Assembly (NCBI GenBank): GCA_016199405.1
Contig: JACQGS010000246.1
Coordinates: forward strand, 1 to 8,573
DNA: 8,573 nt
From: Chloroflexota bacterium
GTDB taxonomy: Bacteria > Chloroflexota > Anaerolineae > UBA4142
Reading direction: 5' to 3'
The notes under the pieces are model-generated. The model was given only the letters and a program-made list of their open reading frames with translations. It did no database searches and had not been told where the DNA came from. Shown here piece after piece: positions 5,922-8,573 of the stretch. The number at the start of each line of letters is the position of its first letter. Positions within the stretch are counted from its first letter, which is position 1. The position numbers and the translations under genes are program-made.

Positions 5922-6572
5922 ATGGGCAAGCGAGGTCCAGCACCGAAGCGCGGTATGGTCGAATGGGACAGTTCACTCGCGTACGCGGTGGGATTACTGG
6001 TCACCGATGGAAACTTGTCGCCTGATGGAAGACATATAGATTTCACGTCGAAAGACCGCGAACTGATAGAGACGTTCAAGAGTTGCTTGAGCATTGACAA
6101 CCGCATCGGTCTCAAGGTTGGCGGTTTCAGCAAGCCGACGGTGGCTTATCACGTTCAGTTTGGCGATGTTGGACTATACCGTTGGTTGTTGAGCATTGGC
6201 GTCACGCCCAAGAAAAGCAAAACTATCGGCGCGGTCGAGATACCCGACGAATACTTTTTCGATTTTTTGCGTGGGCATTTGGACGGCGACGGTACAATTC
6301 GAAAGTATCCGGATCCTGTGTATCCGAAGGCACAACGGTTGTACGTGAGTTTTATTTCTGCGAGCTACCAGCATCTTGTGTGGCTTCAGAGTCGGATTGA
6401 AACGTTGCTTGGGCTAACCGGATTTCTGCAGGAACAAACCCGATCATTTGAATTGACCTACGCCAAGCAGGAATCTATGTTGTTGTTACGCATGATGTAT
6501 TATTCGACTGATTTACCTTGTCTCGAACGCAAACGTAGAATTGTTCAAGAGTTTCAAACAGTGGATTGGTGA
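5922..6572 (+). CDS. Freestanding LAGLIDADG-family homing endonuclease
   Basis: The 216-residue product carries two LAGLIDADG motifs: AVGLLVTDG (residues 22-30, acidic residue Asp29) and FLRGHLDGDG (115-124, acidic residue Asp123). Two such motifs in one chain indicate a monomeric double-motif enzyme that makes a sequence-specific double-strand cut. Between and after them are typical family stretches: SIGVTPKKSKTIG, IPDEYFFDFLRG, FELTYAKQES and MMYYSTDLPCLERKRR. The basic start KRGPAPKRG may help bind DNA. I see no intein splice motifs and no group I intron core around it, so it looks freestanding. Base composition is lower in GC: one 60-base line at 6061 counts 47% G+C against 62% for a line at 5281. 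This fits lateral arrival. The Shine-Dalgarno is weak (AGCGAG). The stop lies six bases before tRNA-Leu. Confidence 0.86.
   Translation: MGKRGPAPKRGMVEWDSSLAYAVGLLVTDGNLSPDGRHIDFTSKDRELIETFKSCLSIDNRIGLKVGGFSKPTVAYHVQFGDVGLYRWLLSIGVTPKKSKTIGAVEIPDEYFFDFLRGHLDGDGTIRKYPDPVYPKAQRLYVSFISASYQHLVWLQSRIETLLGLTGFLQEQTRSFELTYAKQESMLLLRMMYYSTDLPCLERKRRIVQEFQTVDW
6512..6541 (+). promoter_or_regulatory. Possible tRNA-Leu promoter inside the 3' end of the endonuclease gene
   Basis: A -10 TAGAAT (6536-6541) lies 18 bases after a weak -35 TTTACC (6512-6517, four of six consensus bases). Transcription would start near 6548, about 31 bases before the tRNA. The -10 hexamer and its preceding CG are identical to those of the promoter at 5890. 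This is plausible but unproven, because weak matches occur by chance in coding sequence. Confidence 0.4.
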
Positions 6573-6578
6573 GGTAAT

Positions 6579-6662
6579 GCCGGGGTGGCGAAACTGGCAG
6601 ACGCGCGGCGTTCAGGACGCCGTGGGTGAAAGCCCTTGGGGGTTCAAGTCCCTTCCTCGGCA
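6579..6662 (+). tRNA. tRNA-Leu, anticodon CAG
   Basis: All arms fold. The acceptor is GCCGGGG (6579-6585) with CCTCGGC (6655-6661) and one G-U pair. The D stem is GCG/CGC. The anticodon stem is CGGCG/CGCCG with loop TTCAGGA, so the anticodon is CAG at 6613-6615, reading CUG leucine codons. A long variable arm with GGG/CCC (6624-6635) marks it as class II, as expected for leucine. The T arm has loop TTCAAGT, and its stem contains two G-U pairs at the base. The discriminator base is A6662, also usual for leucine. CCA is not encoded and must be added after transcription. The gene is uninterrupted by any intron. Confidence 0.97.
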
Positions 6663-6669
6663 CTGTAAG

Positions 6670-6699
6670 ACCCCAGAACGAATTCTGGGGTTTGTTTTT
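6670..6699 (+). terminator. Rho-independent terminator after tRNA-Leu
   Basis: A perfect 9-bp stem ACCCCAGAA (6670-6678) / TTCTGGGGT (6683-6691) with a CGAA loop is followed by TTTGTTTTT. It ends the endonuclease/tRNA transcript. The last T bases of its T-run are the first bases of the rplU -35 box. Confidence 0.95.
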
Positions 6700-6726
6700 G
6701 ACAAAAGCCGCGTCCGCGCCTATAAT
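6698..6726 (+). promoter_or_regulatory. Perfect consensus sigma70-type promoter for the rplU operon
   Basis: TTGACA (6698-6703) and TATAAT (6721-6726) match the consensus at all twelve positions and have the optimal 17-base spacer. Transcription should start near 6733, giving a leader of about 22 bases. Such a strong core promoter suits highly expressed ribosomal protein genes. Confidence 0.93.
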
Positions 6727-6754
6727 CGCGTCTCGGTGAATTGAAGGAGTCCTT

Positions 6755-7063
6755 GTGTACGCAGTAATTTCAAGTGGCAGTAAACAATATCGCGTCTCGG
6801 TCGGCGACAAGATTGACGTGGAACGCTTGCCGGAAAAAACCGGCGCGCAGGTCACGCTTGATGTTTTGCTATTCGAGCGCGATGGCGACGTGCAAGTGGG
6901 TTTGCCGAATGTCAAAGGCGCGGCGGTCGTTGCCAACGTGCTCGGCGAAAACAAAGGCGAGAAGGTCATTCACTTTGACTATCGCAACAAACATCGCCGC
7001 CGCAAAACGCACGGGCATCGGCAGATGTTGACCCGATTGGAAATTGCGGAAATAAAGATTTAG
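6755..7063 (+). CDS. rplU: 50S ribosomal protein L21
   Basis: L21 is a small 23S rRNA-binding protein of the large ribosomal subunit. The 102-residue length is normal for the family. The start MYAVISSGSKQYRVSVGDKI and the basic C-terminal block (FDYRNKHRRRKTHGHRQ, then LTRLEIAEIKI) are the L21 hallmarks. The start codon is GTG at 6755, supported by AAGGAG (6744-6749) five bases upstream. It opens a four-gene run, rplU-rpmA-rpmE-tdk, whose promoter is the consensus one immediately upstream. L21 and L27 genes are neighbours in most bacteria, which supports the call. I see nothing missing from the domain. Confidence 0.96.
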   Translation: MYAVISSGSKQYRVSVGDKIDVERLPEKTGAQVTLDVLLFERDGDVQVGLPNVKGAAVVANVLGENKGEKVIHFDYRNKHRRRKTHGHRQMLTRLEIAEIKI

Positions 7064-7130
7064 AAATTGGATGTTGGAAGTTGGAAGATTGGGTTGCGCA
7101 TCTAACTTCTAACATCCAACCTCTAATTTC
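7062..7130. repeat. 7-bp repeat element folded as an inverted repeat, inside the rplU-rpmA gap
   Basis: The left arm (7062-7090) runs in 7-base units of the TGGAAGT type (TGGATGT, TGGAAGT, TGGAAGA). The right arm (7101-7130) runs TCTAACT, TCTAACA, TCCAACC, TCTAATT. The arms pair imperfectly around the loop TTGGGTTGCGC. The units are the same family as ACATCCA and ACTTCCG in the array at 733-844. The element starts within the rplU stop codon and ends about eight bases before the rpmA Shine-Dalgarno. It has no strong T-run, so I do not call it a terminator, though it might attenuate or protect the mRNA. Confidence 0.85.
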
Positions 7131-7146
7131 AAAAAGCGGAGCAAAC

Positions 7147-7428
7147 ATGGCACACAAAAAAGGCGGCGGCTCGACACGCAACGGCCGCGATAGTAATGCG
7201 CAGCGCTTGGGCGTTAAAGTGTTTGACGGCGAATGGGTTCATTCGGGATCGATCATCGTCCGGCAACGCGGCTCGCACATTCGCGCCGGCACCAACGTGA
7301 AAATTGCCAAAGACGATTCGCTGTTCGCGATCGCGGATGGGTTGGTTAAATTTGGATTCGCCAGCAAAGGGAAACGCCAAGTCAGCATTCTTCCCCAGAG
7401 CGCTGAATTGAAAGGTTCAACTACGTGA
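7147..7428 (+). CDS. rpmA: 50S ribosomal protein L27
   Basis: L27 sits near the peptidyl-transferase centre of the large subunit, with its N-terminus reaching toward the tRNA ends. The product is 93 residues. The start MAHKKGGGSTRNGRDSNAQR and the motifs RLGVKVFDGE, SIIVRQRGSHIRAG and DSLFAIADGLVKF are diagnostic. It begins directly with MAHKK, so it lacks the cleaved N-terminal extension known from Firmicutes. The last nine or so residues (SAELKGSTT) extend a little beyond the usual end. The ATG at 7147 is set by GGAG (7138-7141) and by the family start; the frame is open further upstream only through the repeat element. The stop codon overlaps the rpmE start in the sequence GTGA, so translation of the two is probably coupled. 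Confidence 0.97.
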   Translation: MAHKKGGGSTRNGRDSNAQRLGVKVFDGEWVHSGSIIVRQRGSHIRAGTNVKIAKDDSLFAIADGLVKFGFASKGKRQVSILPQSAELKGSTT

Positions 7429-8105
7429 AATCCGGAATTCACCCCCAGTTTTATACCAACACGGTTGTCAAATGCTCCGGCGGTCACTCGTGGACGACCG
7501 GCTCGACCCAAAAAGAAATCCATACGGATGTCTGCTCGATTTGCCATCCGTATTTTACCGGCGAACAACGCATCATTGATACCGCCGGGCAGGTCGAGCG
7601 CTTTCTAAAGCGGCAAAGCGCGAAAGATCAATTCGCCCCGCGCCCTGCGCCGGTTGAAGAGAAGCGTGAGAAGAAAGATAAACGCGCGGAACGCGCGCCG
7701 GAACCGGCGCCGCTGCCAGTGGTAGAAATGCCTGTGGCGGCGATGGCAGAAGAAAAGCCGACGGTGGTAGAAATGCCGGTGATGGAAATGCCGAAGATCA
7801 TGGAGATGCCCGTCGCTCTGGTGGAAATGCAACCTGCGCCCGCTTCCATAATGCCCGCGCCGGTCGAAATGCCTGTGATGCCGGTCGCAGTAGAACCGGC
7901 TGCGATGGAAATGCCGATCGCGAAAGTCGCGAAACCCGCGAAGAGCGCGAAACCGAAAGCCGCCGCCAAGAAACCGGCTGCCGCGAAGCGAAAACCGGCG
8001 GCGAAAGCCAAGACCGCTAAGCCCAAAGCACAAAAACCGGCGGCAAAAACATCTGCCAAGAAGCCGCCCGCCAAGAAAACAGCGACGAAAAAATCAAAGA
8101 AATAA
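7425..8105 (+). CDS. rpmE: 50S ribosomal protein L31 with a long EMP-repeat and lysine-rich C-terminal extension
   Basis: Residues 1-63 are a normal L31 core: MKSGIHPQFY, Cys17, Cys37-x2-Cys40 in DVCSICHPYFTGEQR, and GQVERFLKR. L31 joins the large subunit's central protuberance to the small-subunit head. The usual C-x-C zinc pair is reduced to Cys17, with His21 as a possible substitute ligand. The protein is 226 residues against about 65-90 normally. Residues 64-98 are charged. Residues 100-165 contain six EMP triplets plus one EMQ. Residues 167-226 hold 23 lysines, one arginine and no acidic residues in an AKP/AAK pattern like histone H1 tails. The tail's role is unknown; RNA or DNA binding is inference. 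The frame is unbroken and its stop is followed directly by a terminator. The GTG start overlaps the rpmA stop. Confidence 0.93.
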   Translation: MKSGIHPQFYTNTVVKCSGGHSWTTGSTQKEIHTDVCSICHPYFTGEQRIIDTAGQVERFLKRQSAKDQFAPRPAPVEEKREKKDKRAERAPEPAPLPVVEMPVAAMAEEKPTVVEMPVMEMPKIMEMPVALVEMQPAPASIMPAPVEMPVMPVAVEPAAMEMPIAKVAKPAKSAKPKAAAKKPAAAKRKPAAKAKTAKPKAQKPAAKTSAKKPPAKKTATKKSKK

Positions 8106-8110
8106 AATCA

Positions 8111-8140
8111 AGAGACAGAGAAAAACCTCTGTCTCTTTTT
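8111..8140 (+). terminator. Rho-independent terminator after rpmE
   Basis: A perfect 10-bp stem AGAGACAGAG (8111-8120) / CTCTGTCTCT (8127-8136) with a six-base A-rich loop is followed by a T-run. It starts six bases after the rpmE stop and lies 16 bases before the tdk ATG, with no visible promoter between. tdk would therefore depend on read-through, or the stem acts as a partial attenuator. Confidence 0.92.
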
Positions 8141-8156
8141 CTGTTGAGGAGTGCTT

Positions 8157-8573
8157 ATGAACGAAGCCACGCGTGAACGCTCGCGCGGACACATCGAACT
8201 GATTTGCGGCTCGATGTTTTCCGGTAAGACGGAAGAATTGATTCGCCGCATCAAACGCGCGCAAATTGCCAAACAACGCGTCCAAGTTTTTTCGCACTCG
8301 CTGGATGTGCGCTACGGCAACGGCAAAGTCGCATCGCACAGCGGCGCGAGTTGGGAAGCGGTGCCGGTGAAAAGCGCCGATCAAATTATGCAAGCGGTTG
8401 ATGCAAACGCAACCGTCGTGGCGATCGACGAGGCGCAATTTTTCGACTGGCAGGTCGCGGAGGTCGCGAACGCGCTGGCGAATCGCGGCATCCGCGTGAT
8501 CGTCGCGGGCTTGGATATGGATTTTCGCGGCGAGCCGTTTGGACCGATGCCGCTCTTGATGGCGCAAGCGGAA
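8157..8573 (+). CDS. tdk: Thymidine kinase, type II (partial, cut by the window end)
   Basis: Thymidine kinase phosphorylates thymidine with ATP to give dTMP in the pyrimidine salvage pathway, in the cytoplasm. The 139 residues present include the Walker A loop GSMFSGKTEE (residues 18-27), the segment RVQVFSHSLDVRYG, SHSGASWEA, and the Walker B-like VVAIDEAQFF (87-96), in which Glu92 is the expected catalytic base. They also include AGLDMDFRGEPFGPMPLL at the start of the lasso region. The missing 3' part should hold the zinc cysteines and the rest of the thymidine-binding lasso. AGGAG (8147-8151) lies five bases before the ATG at 8157. The frame is open to base 8573. An rpmE-tdk neighbourhood is well known in bacteria, which supports both calls. 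Confidence 0.95.
   Translation, partial: MNEATRERSRGHIELICGSMFSGKTEELIRRIKRAQIAKQRVQVFSHSLDVRYGNGKVASHSGASWEAVPVKSADQIMQAVDANATVVAIDEAQFFDWQVAEVANALANRGIRVIVAGLDMDFRGEPFGPMPLLMAQAE

Noticed and set aside
5922..6662. Endonuclease as part of an intein or of a tRNA-Leu group I intron
   Set aside because: There are no intein splice-junction residues or interrupted host gene, and the tRNA folds completely without any intron.
7605..8074. Minus-strand frames opposite the L31 tail encoding repetitive His/Phe/Arg or Ala/Gly/Phe proteins
   Set aside because: They are reverse translations of the lysine/alanine and EMP codon repeats, with no start signal.
7614..8102. L31 tail as a frameshifted or misread region
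   Set aside because: The frame is continuous from the L31 core, the composition is organised into two distinct blocks, and the stop is followed directly by a terminator.

Overview
The window is about 8.6 kb of moderately GC-rich bacterial chromosome. Every gene I can support is on the + strand. The gene content (secG beside a family 5 solute-binding protein, rplU-rpmA-rpmE-tdk), the GCG/CGC-biased codon use and the several short palindromic and 7-bp repeat families between genes resemble uncultured Chloroflexota (Anaerolineae-like) genomes. That assignment is inference, not proof. Promoters and Shine-Dalgarno sites look like ordinary sigma70-type bacterial ones.

Region 1 (1-2947) holds four accessory or housekeeping genes. 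They are a small alpha/beta protein possibly cut by the window edge, an 8-cysteine protein of about 105 residues, a single-domain EamA-type membrane transporter and an amidase-signature hydrolase. The gaps between them are filled by repeats: a CGCAGAG hairpin (321-403), a 16-unit degenerate 7-bp tandem array (733-844), a CGCGAAT hairpin (1316-1388) and a CACAAAG hairpin (2828-2909).

Region 2 (2948-5853) is about the cell envelope. It holds a thioredoxin-fold lipoprotein with an unusual C-x4-C site. A good extended -10 promoter follows, then secG and, 19 bases later, a membrane-anchored peptide/nickel-type ABC solute-binding protein with no permease genes in view.

Region 3 (5854-6700) is a freestanding LAGLIDADG endonuclease gene. 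It has its own strong promoter, is lower in GC than its neighbours, and ends six bases before an intact tRNA-Leu(CAG) gene that is followed by a textbook terminator.

Region 4 (6698-8573) is a ribosomal protein operon. A perfect consensus promoter (TTGACA-N17-TATAAT) overlaps the tRNA terminator's T-run and drives rplU, rpmA and rpmE. A second terminator follows rpmE, and then comes tdk (thymidine kinase), which runs off the window. A second 7-bp repeat element, folded as a hairpin, sits between rplU and rpmA. The most unusual coding feature is rpmE: a normal L31 core followed by about 160 extra residues, first an EMP-repeat segment and then a lysine/alanine/proline tail like histone H1. The most unusual arrangement is the homing-endonuclease gene wedged in front of the tRNA.
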